From Kitasatospora phosalacinea (GTDB taxonomy: Bacteria > Actinomycetota > Actinomycetes > Streptomycetales > Streptomycetaceae): a stretch of 20,704 nt of DNA. Both the position numbers and the translations under genes were made by a program. The DNA lies in assembly GCF_000717185.1 (NCBI RefSeq), contig NZ_JNYE01000124.1:1-20704 (forward strand), read 5' to 3'. Under the pieces are notes generated by a model. It was given only the letters and a program-made list of their open reading frames with translations, had not been told where the DNA came from and did no database searches. Positions 1 through 8,168 of the stretch are shown one piece after another (the stretch's first letter is position 1; each line of letters opens with the position of its first letter).

Positions 1-1
1 G

Positions 2-379
2 ATCCTGATCACCCACGACCTCGGCGTGGTCGCCGACGTCGCCGACAAGATCGCCGTCATGTACGCGGGCCGGATCGTCGAGACCGCCCCCGTCCACGAG
101 CTCTACGCCCGCCCCGCCCACCCGTACACCCGCGGGCTGCTGGACTCCATCCCGCGGCTCGACCAGAAGGGCCAGGAGCTCTTCGCGATCAAGGGCCTGC
201 CGCCCAACCTGCTGCGCATCCCGCCCGGCTGCGCGTTCAACCCGCGCTGCCCGCGGGCGCAGGACGTCTGCCGGCAGAAGGTGCCGCCGCTGGAGCAGGT
301 GACCGCGGACGACGGGACGCCGCTGCCCGGACGGCGCAGCGCGTGCTTCTTCTGGAAGGAGACCCTCCGTGACGGCTAA
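2..379 (+). CDS. Peptide ABC transporter ATP-binding protein, OppD/DppD type (3' part only)
   Basis: Only the C-terminal ~126 residues are in the window; the gene begins upstream. The visible part opens with [16 protein letters not shown], the H-loop (switch histidine) of an ABC ATPase, followed by VMYAGRIVE. It then has the oligopeptide/dipeptide transporter C-terminal extension (HPYTRGLLDSIPRL) with the cysteine cluster CAFNPRCPRAQDVC and a later Cys near the end. In this family that tail is typical of the OppD/DppD subunits that power peptide import from the cytoplasmic face of the membrane. The stop codon overlaps the GTG start of the next ATPase by 11 bases, so the two are cotranscribed and probably translationally coupled. 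Walker A, the signature motif and Walker B lie outside the window. The D-type assignment rests on its order before an F-type subunit. Confidence 0.93.
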   Translation: MLITHDLGVVADVADKIAVMYAGRIVETAPVHELYARPAHPYTRGLLDSIPRLDQKGQELFAIKGLPPNLLRIPPGCAFNPRCPRAQDVCRQKVPPLEQVTADDGTPLPGRRSACFFWKETLRDG

Positions 380-1454
380 CGGAGCCACCCCGCTCGGGGC
401 GACCACCCCCGAGGAGGTCGCGTTCGCCCAGGACGTGCCGCGCGGCGAACCCATCCTGGAGGTGCGCGACCTGGTCAAGCACTTCCCGCTGACCAAGGGC
501 GTCCTGTTCAAGAAGCAGGTCGGCGCGGTCAAGGCCGTCGACGGCGTCTCCTTCGACCTGATGCAGGGCGAGACGCTCGGCATCGTCGGCGAGTCCGGCT
601 GCGGCAAGTCGACGCTCGCCAAGGTCCTGATGAACCTGGAGCCCGCCACCGCCGGGTCGGTCAAGTACAAGGGCGAGGAGATCTCGCACCTGTCCGGCGC
701 CGCGCTCAAGGCCGTCCGCCGCAACATCCAGATGGTGTTCCAGGACCCGTACACCTCGCTGAACCCGCGGATGACGGTCGGCGACATCATCGGCGAGCCC
801 TTCGAGATCCACCCCGAGGTCGCGCCGAAGGGCGACCGGCGCAAGGCCGTGCAGGACCTGCTGGACGTGGTCGGGCTCAACCCCGAGTACATCAACCGGT
901 ACCCGCACCAGTTCTCCGGCGGCCAGCGCCAGCGCATCGGCATCGCCCGCGGGCTGGCGCTCAAGCCGGAGGTGATCATCTGCGACGAGCCGGTCTCCGC
1001 GCTGGACGTCTCGGTGCAGGCCCAGGTGATCAACCTGCTGGAGCAGCTGCAGGGCGAGTTCAACCTGTCGTACATGTTCATCGCGCACGACCTCTCGATC
1101 GTCCGGCACATCTCCGACCGGGTCGGCGTGATGTACCTCGGGCGGATGGTCGAGATCGGCACCGACCTGGAGATCTACGACCACGCCACCCACCCGTACA
1201 CCCAGGCGCTGCTGTCCGCCGTGCCGGTGCCCGACCCGGCCGCGCGCGAGCACCGGGACCGGATCGTGCTGGTCGGCGACGTGCCCTCGCCGGCCAACCC
1301 GCCCTCCGGGTGCCGGTTCCGGACCAGGTGCTGGAAGGCGCAGGAGAAGTGCGCCAGGGAGGACCCGGCGCTGACCGTGCGGGACTGGCTGGAGGGGCGG
1401 GCCCGGCACGACTCGGCCTGCCACTTCGCGGGCGAGCGGGACAACCTGATCTGA
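369..1454 (+). CDS. Peptide ABC transporter ATP-binding protein, OppF/DppF type
   Basis: This 361-aa cytoplasmic ATPase is the second nucleotide-binding subunit of an oligopeptide/dipeptide importer whose other genes lie to the left of the window. Walker A GESGCGKS is at residues 74-81. The signature is FSGGQRQR, Walker B is [12 protein letters not shown], and the H-loop is MFIAHDLS. The oligo/dipeptide C-terminal extension ([12 protein letters not shown]) ends in the cysteine-rich segment [14 protein letters not shown]. Length is normal for OppF/DppF. The GTG start at 369 is supported by GGAAGGAG at 354-361 and overlaps the preceding gene. The protein closely resembles the minus-strand OppF-type protein at 1519-2586, especially at its C-terminus, where the two share a 26-bp identical DNA stretch in inverted orientation. 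It is the last gene of its operon; a strong hairpin follows 11 bp after the stop codon. Confidence 0.95.
   Translation: MTANGATPLGATTPEEVAFAQDVPRGEPILEVRDLVKHFPLTKGVLFKKQVGAVKAVDGVSFDLMQGETLGIVGESGCGKSTLAKVLMNLEPATAGSVKYKGEEISHLSGAALKAVRRNIQMVFQDPYTSLNPRMTVGDIIGEPFEIHPEVAPKGDRRKAVQDLLDVVGLNPEYINRYPHQFSGGQRQRIGIARGLALKPEVIICDEPVSALDVSVQAQVINLLEQLQGEFNLSYMFIAHDLSIVRHISDRVGVMYLGRMVEIGTDLEIYDHATHPYTQALLSAVPVPDPAAREHRDRIVLVGDVPSPANPPSGCRFRTRCWKAQEKCAREDPALTVRDWLEGRARHDSACHFAGERDNLI
1330..1355 (+). repeat. 26-bp inverted repeat, copy 1 (inside plus-strand oppF-type gene)
   Basis: Positions 1330-1355 are identical to the reverse complement of 1636-1661. Both encode the C-terminal segment CWKAQEKCA of the two convergent OppF-type ATPases, so this is probably paralogous coding sequence rather than a mobile repeat. 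Confidence 0.85.
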
Positions 1455-1465
1455 GGACGCGACGA

Positions 1466-1502
1466 CGGAGGGCCCCACCGAACGGATCGGTGGGGCCCTC
1501 CG
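1466..1502. terminator. Bidirectional terminator hairpin between convergent operons
   Basis: A perfect 15-bp stem (1466-1480 pairs with 1488-1502) closes a 7-nt loop. It lies 11 bp after the plus-strand oppF-type stop and 16 bp beyond the stop of the minus-strand oppF-type gene. There is no clear U-run on either side, as is common for terminators in high-GC actinomycetes. The position and symmetry suit a terminator shared by both operons. Confidence 0.85.
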
Positions 1503-1518
1503 CGGTGCTGCCGGGGGC

Positions 1519-2586
1519 TCAGACCTCGGCGCGCTGGGCGGGGACGGCGGCCGGAGCGGCGTCCTCGGGGAAGTGGCAGGCCGTCAGGTGGCCCGCCGCG
1601 TTGCCGGACAGCTGGACCAGCGGCGGCTCCTCGGAGGCGCACTTCTCCTGCGCCTTCCAGCAGCGGGTGCGGAACCGGCAGCCCGACGGCGGGTTGAGCG
1701 GCGACGGGACGTCACCGGTCAGCCGGATCCGCTCGCGGTCGTCGTCCGGGTCGGCCTCCGGGACGGCCGACAGCAGGGCGTGGGTGTACGGGTGCCGGGG
1801 CGACTCGTACAGCGACTTGCGGTCCGCGATCTCGACGATCTTGCCGAGGTACATCACCGCGACGCGCTGCGAGAAGTGCCGCACCACCGACAGGTCGTGG
1901 GCGATGAACAGGAACGCGATGCCCAGCTCGCGCTGCAGCTCCTGGAGCAGGTTGACCACCTGCGCCTGGATCGACACGTCCAGCGCCGAGACCGGCTCGT
2001 CCGCGACGATCAGCTTCGGGCTCAGCGACAGCGCCCGGGCCACGCCGATGCGCTGGCGCTGGCCGCCGGAGAACTCGTGCGGGAAGCGGTTGTAGTGCTC
2101 CGGGTTGAGGCCGACCGTCTCCAGCAGCTCCTGCACCCGGCGCTGGACGCCGCCCTTCGGGTTGATGCCGTTGATCTCCATCGGCGCGCCGATGATCGAG
2201 CCGACGGTGTGCCGCGGGTTCAGCGAGGAGTACGGGTCCTGGAAGATCATCTGGATCTCGGACCGGATCGGCGCGAGTTCCTTGCGGCTGGCGTGCGTGA
2301 TGTCCTGGCCGGCGTAGCGGATCTCGCCGCCGGTCGGCTCCAGCAGCCGGGTCACCAGGCGGCCGGTGGTCGACTTGCCGCAGCCGGACTCGCCGACCAG
2401 GCCCACCGACTCGCTCGGGAACACCTCCAGGTCCACGCCGTCCACCGCGTGCACCGCGCCGACCTGGCGCTTGAACAGGAAGCCGTCCATCACCGGGAAG
2501 TGCTTCTTCAGGCCCGTGATCGACAGCAGCGGGTCACCGGGGCCGACGGCCGGGGAGGCCGGCTTGAGGGTCAGTTCGTTGCTCAT
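1519..2586 (-). CDS. Peptide ABC transporter ATP-binding protein, OppF/DppF type
   Basis: This 355-aa nucleotide-binding subunit is the last gene of the minus-strand peptide-import operon. Walker A GESGCGKS is at residues 65-72. The signature is FSGGQRQR, Walker B is [12 protein letters not shown], and the H-loop is LFIAHDLS. The peptide-transporter C-terminal domain contains [14 protein letters not shown] and a final ACHF. These Cys residues are a family trait and have been linked to an iron-sulfur cluster in some DppD/DppF proteins; that role here is inference. The ATG at 2586 lies 11 bp after the upstream ATPase stop, and the SD-like GAGAGG overlaps that stop, which supports coupling. It pairs with the OppD-type gene at 2598-3665 to drive the permeases at 3727-4704 and 6652-7695. 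It is a paralogue of the plus-strand OppF-type gene. Confidence 0.95.
   Translation of the reverse strand: MSNELTLKPASPAVGPGDPLLSITGLKKHFPVMDGFLFKRQVGAVHAVDGVDLEVFPSESVGLVGESGCGKSTTGRLVTRLLEPTGGEIRYAGQDITHASRKELAPIRSEIQMIFQDPYSSLNPRHTVGSIIGAPMEINGINPKGGVQRRVQELLETVGLNPEHYNRFPHEFSGGQRQRIGVARALSLSPKLIVADEPVSALDVSIQAQVVNLLQELQRELGIAFLFIAHDLSVVRHFSQRVAVMYLGKIVEIADRKSLYESPRHPYTHALLSAVPEADPDDDRERIRLTGDVPSPLNPPSGCRFRTRCWKAQEKCASEEPPLVQLSGNAAGHLTACHFPEDAAPAAVPAQRAEV
1636..1661 (-). repeat. 26-bp inverted repeat, copy 2 (inside minus-strand oppF-type gene)
   Basis: This is the exact reverse complement of 1330-1355, about 280 bp away. It encodes the same C-terminal Cys-containing segment in the paralogous ATPase. 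Confidence 0.85.
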
Positions 2587-2597
2587 GGGAGTGCCTC

Positions 2598-3665
2598 TCA
2601 GCCGAGCCGCGGCTTGATCTGGTCGATGAAGATGTCCTGCCGCTGCACCTGCTTCAGGTGGCAGGCGGCGGCGTGCCCGGTGGCCGGGGACAGCGGCGGG
2701 CGCTCCGAGGTGCAGCCGCCGCCGATCACCTCCTCGCGGAAGTCGCAGCGCGGGTGGAACGGGCAGCCGGACGGCAGGTTGATCAGGCTCGGCGGGGTGC
2801 CGCGGACCGGCTTCAGCGGGACGTTCACGTCACCGGTCAGGCTCGGCATCGAGGACAGCAGGCCCCAGGTGTACGGGTGCTGGGGGGCCTTCAGCACCTC
2901 GCGGACGGTGCCGCGCTCCACGGCCCGGCCCGCGTACATCACCATGATGTCCTGCGCGGTCCGGGCGACTACGCCCAGGTCGTGGGTGATCAGGATGATC
3001 GCGGTGCCCATCTCCTGCTGGAGGTCCTTCAGCAGGTCCAGGATCTGGGCCTGCACGGTGACGTCCAGCGCCGTGGTCGGCTCGTCCGCGATGACCAGCT
3101 TCGGGTCGCAGACCAGCGACATGGCGATCATCGCGCGCTGGCGCATGCCGCCGGAGAACTGGTGCGGGTAGTCGTCGACCCGGCTGGTGGGCTGCGGGAT
3201 GCCGACCCGGGTCAGCATCTCGATCGCCCGGTCCCGGGCCTCCTTCTTGGAGGCGCCGGTGTGCTTGCGGTAGGTCTCGCCGATCTGCCTGCCGATGGTG
3301 TGGAACGGCGACAGCGCGGTCAGCGGGTCCTGGAAGATCATCGACATCTTCCGGCCGCGGAGCTTCTCCAGCTCCCTGTTCGACGCGCCGACGAGTTCCT
3401 GGCCGTCCAGCTTGATCGAGCCGGTGATCTCGGTCCGGTCCGGGTTGTGGAGGCCCAGCACGGCCAGGTTGGTCACCGACTTGCCGGAACCGGACTCGCC
3501 GACGATGCCGAGCGTGGAGCCCGGGGCGACGTCGAAGGAGAGGTTGTCCACGGCCCGGACCACGCCGTCCTCGGTGCTGAAGCGGACCGAGAGGTCGCGG
3601 ACTGAGAGGAACGGCGTGCCGCCGCTGCCGGCGGACACCTCCTCGGGCTTGGCCTGGGTGGTCAT
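2598..3665 (-). CDS. Peptide ABC transporter ATP-binding protein, OppD/DppD type
   Basis: This 355-aa ATPase is the D-type energy-coupling subunit of the peptide importer. Walker A GESGSGKS is at residues 56-63. The Q-loop region is [13 protein letters not shown], the signature is FSGGMRQR, Walker B is [12 protein letters not shown], and the H-loop is [10 protein letters not shown]. The FSGGMRQR form and the ADEPTTALD Walker B are typical of D-type subunits, whereas F-type subunits usually have FSGGQRQR and DEPVSALD. The C-terminal peptide-transporter domain contains CPFHPRC followed by two further cysteines. The ATG at 3665 is preceded by GAGGAGC at good spacing. It sits 61 bp after the permease B stop and 11 bp before the F-type ATPase, in one minus-strand operon. 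Confidence 0.95.
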   Translation of the reverse strand: MTTQAKPEEVSAGSGGTPFLSVRDLSVRFSTEDGVVRAVDNLSFDVAPGSTLGIVGESGSGKSVTNLAVLGLHNPDRTEITGSIKLDGQELVGASNRELEKLRGRKMSMIFQDPLTALSPFHTIGRQIGETYRKHTGASKKEARDRAIEMLTRVGIPQPTSRVDDYPHQFSGGMRQRAMIAMSLVCDPKLVIADEPTTALDVTVQAQILDLLKDLQQEMGTAIILITHDLGVVARTAQDIMVMYAGRAVERGTVREVLKAPQHPYTWGLLSSMPSLTGDVNVPLKPVRGTPPSLINLPSGCPFHPRCDFREEVIGGGCTSERPPLSPATGHAAACHLKQVQRQDIFIDQIKPRLG

Positions 3666-3726
3666 GGACTGGGCTCCTCGGTGCGGTACGTGAGGTCGGG
3701 ACTGCTGGTCGGCCGGGGTGTGGCCG

Positions 3727-4704
3727 TCAGGCCAGGCGGATGCGCGGGTCGATCAGGGCGTAGGCGGCGTCGACGATGATGTTGAAGAAGACGATCAGGG
3801 TGGCGGCCACCACGGTGATGCCGACCAGCAGCGAGAGGTCGGAGTCGCGGAACGAGTGGATCGCCAGCTCGCCGAGGCCCTGCAGGCTGAACGTCGTCTC
3901 GGTGATGATGGCGCCGCCGAGCAGCACGCCCAGGTCGATGCCGAAGACGGTGACGATGGTGCCCATCGCGCCGCGCCAGGCGTAGCGCATGAAGACCGAG
4001 GTGCCGGACATGCCCTTGGCCCGGGCGGTCCGCACGTAGTCCTCGGACAACTGCTCGACCATCGAGGAGCGGGTCATGCGGGTGTAGTTCGCGGTCCAGA
4101 TCAGCGACAGCACGATCCACGGCACCAGCAGGCCGCCGGCCCAGCCGATCGGGTTGTCGGTGAACGGGACGTACGTCGGCAGGTCCAGCAGGTCGGTGCT
4201 GTAGCACAGCGCCCAGAGGGCGAGCGGGCCGGCCACGTAGATCTGCATCGAGGAGGCCAGCAGCGAGACCGAGCTGGCGATCTTGTCGGTGGCCTTGCCC
4301 TGCTTGTGGGCGGCCAGCATGCCGGTGCCGATGCCGACGATCAGGAAGATCACGGCGGAACCGATGGTCAGCGACAGTGTGGTCGGGAAGCGGTTCAGCA
4401 GGATGCCGCCGACCAGTTCCTGCTTGGCGAAGGAGTAGCCGAAGCAGGGGGCGGCACAGTGCACGTTGTTGAACGTGCCGCCGGTGAAAATGGTGCTCAG
4501 CCAGTTCCAGTACTGGACCGGCCAGGCGTGGTCGAAGCCCATGTCATGCCTGATCAGGGCGAGGTTCTCGGGCGTGCAGGTCTTGCCGCAGTAGAGCCGC
4601 GCCGGGTCCGCCGGGATCGCGAAGAACAGCGCATACGTGATCATCGAGACGATCAGCAGGATGACGAGAGCGCCGAGGGTTCGGCGGACGAGGAATCGGA
4701 GCAT
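3727..4704 (-). CDS. Peptide ABC transporter permease, DppB/OppB type
   Basis: This 325-aa inner-membrane permease forms half of the translocation channel. A first membrane helix (about residues 10-30, LGALVILLIVSMITYAL) is followed by an extracytoplasmic loop with three cysteines (CGKTC, CAAPC). The BPD_transp_1 domain with several more helices then fills the C-terminal two-thirds. The cytoplasmic EAA-type loop that contacts the ATPases reads DYVRTARAKGMSGTSVF. Length is normal for DppB/OppB. The ATG at 4704 has AGGAGAG about 10 nt upstream. The gene lies 82 bp downstream of the binding-protein gene, with a hairpin in that gap, and is followed by the two ATPases. Confidence 0.95.
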   Translation of the reverse strand: MLRFLVRRTLGALVILLIVSMITYALFFAIPADPARLYCGKTCTPENLALIRHDMGFDHAWPVQYWNWLSTIFTGGTFNNVHCAAPCFGYSFAKQELVGGILLNRFPTTLSLTIGSAVIFLIVGIGTGMLAAHKQGKATDKIASSVSLLASSMQIYVAGPLALWALCYSTDLLDLPTYVPFTDNPIGWAGGLLVPWIVLSLIWTANYTRMTRSSMVEQLSEDYVRTARAKGMSGTSVFMRYAWRGAMGTIVTVFGIDLGVLLGGAIITETTFSLQGLGELAIHSFRDSDLSLLVGITVVAATLIVFFNIIVDAAYALIDPRIRLA

Positions 4705-4727
4705 CGGACGGGGCTCTCCTGATCGGG

Positions 4728-4760
4728 GCGGGACACCGGCAGATCGTGCCGGTGCCCCGC
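4728..4760 (-). other. Hairpin between binding-protein and permease B genes
   Basis: A 14-bp stem with one A/C mismatch (4728-4741 pairs with 4747-4760) closes a 5-nt loop, about 27 nt after the binding-protein stop. Such structures inside peptide-importer operons often cause partial termination or protect the upstream message, so that binding protein outnumbers permease. That role is an inference here; the pairing is visible in the sequence. Confidence 0.6.
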
Positions 4761-4786
4761 CGTGAGCTACAGCTCGGTGACGACTA

Positions 4787-6562
4787 CTACTTGACGTAGA
4801 TGTTGAGCGGGGACTGCAGGCCGGCCAGGGTGTCGAACTCGACGCCGCCGAGGCCCGAGCCGTACAGGCTCAGCGAGCGCTGGTAGACGTCCGGGATCGA
4901 GACGGCCTTGTCCTGCAGCTGCTTGTCGATCGCGGCCCACGCCTTGCCCTGCGCGACCGGGTCGGCGATCTTCACCGCGGCGTCGATCGCCGAGTTGATC
5001 TCCGGGTCGTTCAGGTGGGCGTAGTTGGAGGCACCGTCGGCGATGGCGCGGCCGTCCCAGACCGGCTGCAGCGAGGTGTAACCGGTCGGCCAGTCGGCGC
5101 CCCAGCCGCCCCAGTACAGGTCGTACTCGTTGTTGACCTGGCCGATGGCGTCGTAGTAGGTCTTCGCGTCCAGCGGCTTCGGGACGAACTTGAAGCCCGC
5201 CTTCTCCAGCGCGTCGCGGATCGCCTCGGTGACCTTCTGCTGGACCGGGGTGTTGTTGTACGCGTAGACGATGGTGGTGCCCACCGCGTTCGCCTCGGTC
5301 AGCAGCGCCTTGGCGGCCTCCGGGTCGCCCTGCGGCTTCTTGAGGATGCCGTAGGCGTCGTAGGACTCGTAGCCCAGGACGGTCGGGCTCATGTACGAGG
5401 TGGCGTAGTCACCGTAGGAGGTGCCGCCCTGCAGCTGGCGGGTCTGCTGGTGCGGGAACGCCTTGACCAGCGCCTCGCGGACCTTCTGGTCCTTGATGCG
5501 CGAGTTGTTGATGTAGTAGTAGTCCACGTACGGGGTCAGGCCCTCGAGGGTGCGGGGCTTGAGCTTCTCGTCGGCCTTGACCTGGTCGATGTAGGTGGTG
5601 TGGACCTGGTTGTGGAACGAGAAGGTGTTCTTGTCGTCGCCGTTGTCCGCCATGAAGCGCTCGGTGGACTGCTGCGCCTGGACACCGAAGGCCATGTGCC
5701 ACTTGTCCGGGTAGGCGTTCCGGATCGGGTCGGTGGCCGGGTCCCAGTTGGGGTTGCGCTCCAGGTCCAGCGAGCGGTCGGTGACGTGCTCGGTGATCTG
5801 GTACGGGCCCGAGGAGAACGGCTTCTTGTCGTACTCCTCCTTGGTGTCGTGCGCCTTCGGCACGATGCCGTAACCGGTCATCGCCAGGGTGAAGTTGGCG
5901 TCGGTGTGGGCCTCGGGGAAGGTGATGACGACGGTCTTGTCGTCCGGGGTCTGGACGGCGTCCAGCTCCTTGCCGCCGAAGGGGCCCTCGTAGGCGCTGC
6001 GGTAGTCGGCGCCCGAGATCCAGGACTGGATGTAGGTCGGGCCGGACTTGATGAACGAGGCGTAGGTGCGCTCGATCGAGTACTTGACGTCCGCCGAGGT
6101 GATCGGGGAGCCGTCCTGCCACTTCACGCCGTCCTTCAGCGTGAACTTCCAGGTCTTGCCGCCGTCGGTGGTGGTGCCGGTGTCGGTGGCGAGGTCGCCG
6201 ACCAGCTTCTGGGTGCCGTCCTCGGCGGTCTTGTAGCCCGTCAGCTGACGGGTGAAGAGCAGCGAGACCTCGGCGTTGTAGTTCATGTAGATCTGGGCCG
6301 GGTCGAGGTGCGAGAAGTCGTCGCGGTCGATCATGTTGACCGTGCCGCCCTTCTTCGCGCCCGGCTCGGCGGCGGCCGGGCCCTTCGAGTCCTCGGCGGT
6401 GCCGACCGAGATCGAGGTGGCCTTGACCGGGGCCTTCGAGGCGCCGGCGGTGCTCTTGCCGCTGCCGTCGCTGTTGCTGTGGCCGCTGGAGCACGCCGTG
6501 GTGACGGTCAGGGCCCCGGCCACGAGAATGGCGGCCGCGAGCCGCGTCTTGCGAGAGCTCAT
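4787..6562 (-). CDS. Peptide ABC transporter substrate-binding lipoprotein (SBP_bac_5 family)
   Basis: This 591-aa protein would capture peptides outside the membrane and deliver them to the permeases encoded on either side. The start MSSRKTRLAAAILVAGAL gives a positively charged n-region and hydrophobic core leading to the lipobox-like TTAC, so it is probably lipid-anchored. A Ser/Gly/Ala/Lys-rich linker follows. The family-5 fold begins around GGTVNMIDRDDFSHLDPAQ and contains the typical segments WKFTLKDGVKWQDGSPIT and KVREALVKAF. The reading frame stays open upstream, but the ATG at 6562 has AGGCAGG 6 nt upstream. An ATG two codons earlier (6568) would sit directly against that site, so 6562 is preferred. 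An unusual feature is that the gene lies between the two permease genes rather than first in the operon. Confidence 0.94.
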   Translation of the reverse strand: MSSRKTRLAAAILVAGALTVTTACSSGHSNSDGSGKSTAGASKAPVKATSISVGTAEDSKGPAAAEPGAKKGGTVNMIDRDDFSHLDPAQIYMNYNAEVSLLFTRQLTGYKTAEDGTQKLVGDLATDTGTTTDGGKTWKFTLKDGVKWQDGSPITSADVKYSIERTYASFIKSGPTYIQSWISGADYRSAYEGPFGGKELDAVQTPDDKTVVITFPEAHTDANFTLAMTGYGIVPKAHDTKEEYDKKPFSSGPYQITEHVTDRSLDLERNPNWDPATDPIRNAYPDKWHMAFGVQAQQSTERFMADNGDDKNTFSFHNQVHTTYIDQVKADEKLKPRTLEGLTPYVDYYYINNSRIKDQKVREALVKAFPHQQTRQLQGGTSYGDYATSYMSPTVLGYESYDAYGILKKPQGDPEAAKALLTEANAVGTTIVYAYNNTPVQQKVTEAIRDALEKAGFKFVPKPLDAKTYYDAIGQVNNEYDLYWGGWGADWPTGYTSLQPVWDGRAIADGASNYAHLNDPEINSAIDAAVKIADPVAQGKAWAAIDKQLQDKAVSIPDVYQRSLSLYGSGLGGVEFDTLAGLQSPLNIYVK

Positions 6563-6651
6563 CTTCATCCTGCCTGGGATAGTTGTGCGGAAATCTTCGT
6601 GGGTGTGCCCGGGGCCTGGCTTTCCGGTCCCCCCGGAGTCTTGAGGGCCTG

Positions 6652-7695
6652 TCAGCGGTTGGTCTTCGGGTCGAACGCGTCCCGGACGGAGTCGCCGAGC
6701 AGGTTGAAGGCCAGAACGAACAGCACCATGGCGAGGCCCGGGAAGAGCAGGAAGGTGACGTCGGTCCGGAGGAAGCCCGAGGCGTCCGCGATCATCCGGC
6801 CCCAGTCCGGGGTCGGCTCGGAGACGCCGACGCCCAGGTAGGAGAGGCCGGCCTCGGCGGTGACGAAGGCGGGCAGCGCGAGGGTGGACTGCACCAGGAT
6901 CGGGGTCCACAGGTTGGGCAGGATCTCCTTGAAGATGATCCGTGCGGGGGAGGCGCCGGTGACCTTGGCGGCCTCGATGAACTCGCGCTCGCGCAGCGAC
7001 AGCGACACGCCGCGCAGGATGCGGGCCAGACCCATCCAACCGAGCAGCGAGAGCACCAGGGTGACCGAGACGAACGGCAGCCAGTCCGGGTTCTTCTCGT
7101 CCGAGTTCACCAGCAGGCTGGTGACCACCGGCATGGTGGCGATCAGGAAGATCTGCGACGGGAAGGACATCAGGACGTCGATGACCCGGCCGATGAAGTA
7201 GTCGGTCTTGCCGCCGAGGTAGCCGGCCGCGATGCCCAGCGCGACACCGATCACGGTGGTCAGCAGCGAGGTGGCGACCGCGATGATCAGCGAGGTGCGG
7301 ATGCCGTAGATCAGCAGCATCATCACGTCACGGCCGAGGCCGGGCTCCAGGCCGAACCAGAAGTCGCCGCTCATGCCGCCGTTGGGCCCGGTGGGCAGAC
7401 CGGAGTCGGTCAGCAGGCTGACGTCCTCCTGGCCGTAGTGGGCCTCCGGGTTCTTGCCGTAGAGCATGGCGATGAGCGGGGCGAAGACCGCCACCGCGAC
7501 GAAGAGCAGCACCACGCACGCGCTCACCACGCCGGTGCGGTCGCGGAGGAAGCGGCGCCACATCAGCTGCCCGGGAGAGAGGCCGCGGAAGCCCGGATCG
7601 CCGGGTGCGTCGGTCGTGGCGTTGTCCGCGAGGTCCGACGTCGACCCGGGACGGGAGGTGTTCCCGTCCGTCGTGGCCCCAGTAGGCGTCGTCAT
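6652..7695 (-). CDS. Peptide ABC transporter permease, DppC/OppC type
   Basis: This 347-aa inner-membrane permease is the first gene of the five-gene minus-strand operon. A ~55-residue polar N-terminus is followed by an OppC_N-like helix (GVVSACVVLLFVAVAVFAPL), an external loop, and the BPD_transp_1 domain. That domain carries the EAA motif EFIEAAKVTGASPARII and the conserved end FNLLGDSVRDAFDP. The frame is open up to 7836, but the ATG at 7695 (MTTPTGATTDGNTS) gives the usual length and has GGGAG about 10 nt upstream; the extension contains the putative promoter. The next gene, the binding lipoprotein, starts 89 bp downstream. Permease B (3727-4704) is its expected partner. Confidence 0.93.
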   Translation of the reverse strand: MTTPTGATTDGNTSRPGSTSDLADNATTDAPGDPGFRGLSPGQLMWRRFLRDRTGVVSACVVLLFVAVAVFAPLIAMLYGKNPEAHYGQEDVSLLTDSGLPTGPNGGMSGDFWFGLEPGLGRDVMMLLIYGIRTSLIIAVATSLLTTVIGVALGIAAGYLGGKTDYFIGRVIDVLMSFPSQIFLIATMPVVTSLLVNSDEKNPDWLPFVSVTLVLSLLGWMGLARILRGVSLSLREREFIEAAKVTGASPARIIFKEILPNLWTPILVQSTLALPAFVTAEAGLSYLGVGVSEPTPDWGRMIADASGFLRTDVTFLLFPGLAMVLFVLAFNLLGDSVRDAFDPKTNR

Positions 7696-7756
7696 GGTGC
7701 TAAAGCTCCCGACCGTGGTCCGTGCAGAAGCAAGGAGTAAGAACTTGGATGAATGG

Positions 7757-7785
7757 ACTCTTGCAAGTCGTTTATCGAACGTCAA
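7757..7785 (-). promoter_or_regulatory. Candidate promoter of the peptide-import operon
   Basis: On the minus strand, TTGACG (7785-7780) is separated by 17 nt from AAGAGT (7762-7757). This is a close match to the streptomycete housekeeping pattern TTGAC(R)-N16-18-TAGRRT, with one mismatch in the -10. A start near 7750 would give a leader of roughly 55 nt before the ATG at 7695. The -10 lies in ACTCTTG and the -35 overlaps its inverted copy. A second, weaker pair, TTGACC (7885-7880) with AAGAGT (7860-7855), has a 19-nt spacer. Confidence 0.5.
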
Positions 7786-8041
7786 GAGTTCCTCAGTTGT
7801 CGATGGCCCATTTCCTCCTTCGTGCTGGAATGTCAACCACTTCGTAGTTCTCGGACTCTTGACACCGGCTCAGCGAGACGGTCAAAACCGGACAAACTCG
7901 ATCAAGCGCCGTTCACATGTCCGTAACGATGCACGGTCGGCTCCGCTATCAGGACGTCGGGTTCGCGGGTCCGGTCGAATGACGCGCGTAGAGCCGATGT
8001 CCGTTTTGGTGGCATTCACCGCACTTGGCGGGTGCAATTGA

Positions 8042-8060
8042 GTGTCCGATAATCGGACAC
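8042..8060. promoter_or_regulatory. 19-nt palindrome, candidate operator
   Basis: GTGTCCGAT-A-ATCGGACAC is a perfect 9-bp inverted repeat around one central base. The half-site TGTCCG recurs at 7918 and 7998, and its inverse CGGACA at 7889, all within 170 bp. The symmetry suits a dimeric transcription factor. It lies about 350 bp upstream of the importer start, and no regulator gene is nearby to assign it to. Confidence 0.45.
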
Positions 8061-8168
8061 CGGTGTTTTCGGGCGTGCCGAGGCGAATTCATGGGTAGGG
8101 GTCCCCCAATTCGGGCGGTGCGCGGGGCGCCGCCCGACTGGCATTTTCCCGCCATTGGCGAGTCCTCG

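Noticed and set aside
5015..6841. 608-residue plus-strand frame opposite the binding lipoprotein
   Set aside because: Val/Gly/Arg/Leu-rich shadow of a clear SBP_bac_5 gene.
6563..7039. N-terminal extension of the binding-lipoprotein frame back to 7039
   Set aside because: It overlaps the permease C gene in another frame and would bury the signal peptide and lipobox internally. The ATG at 6562 has a proper SD.
7696..7836. N-terminal extension of permease C to a TTG at 7836
   Set aside because: The TTG would be part of a TTGACA-like promoter element, the extra residues look non-coding, and the ATG at 7695 gives the normal family length.
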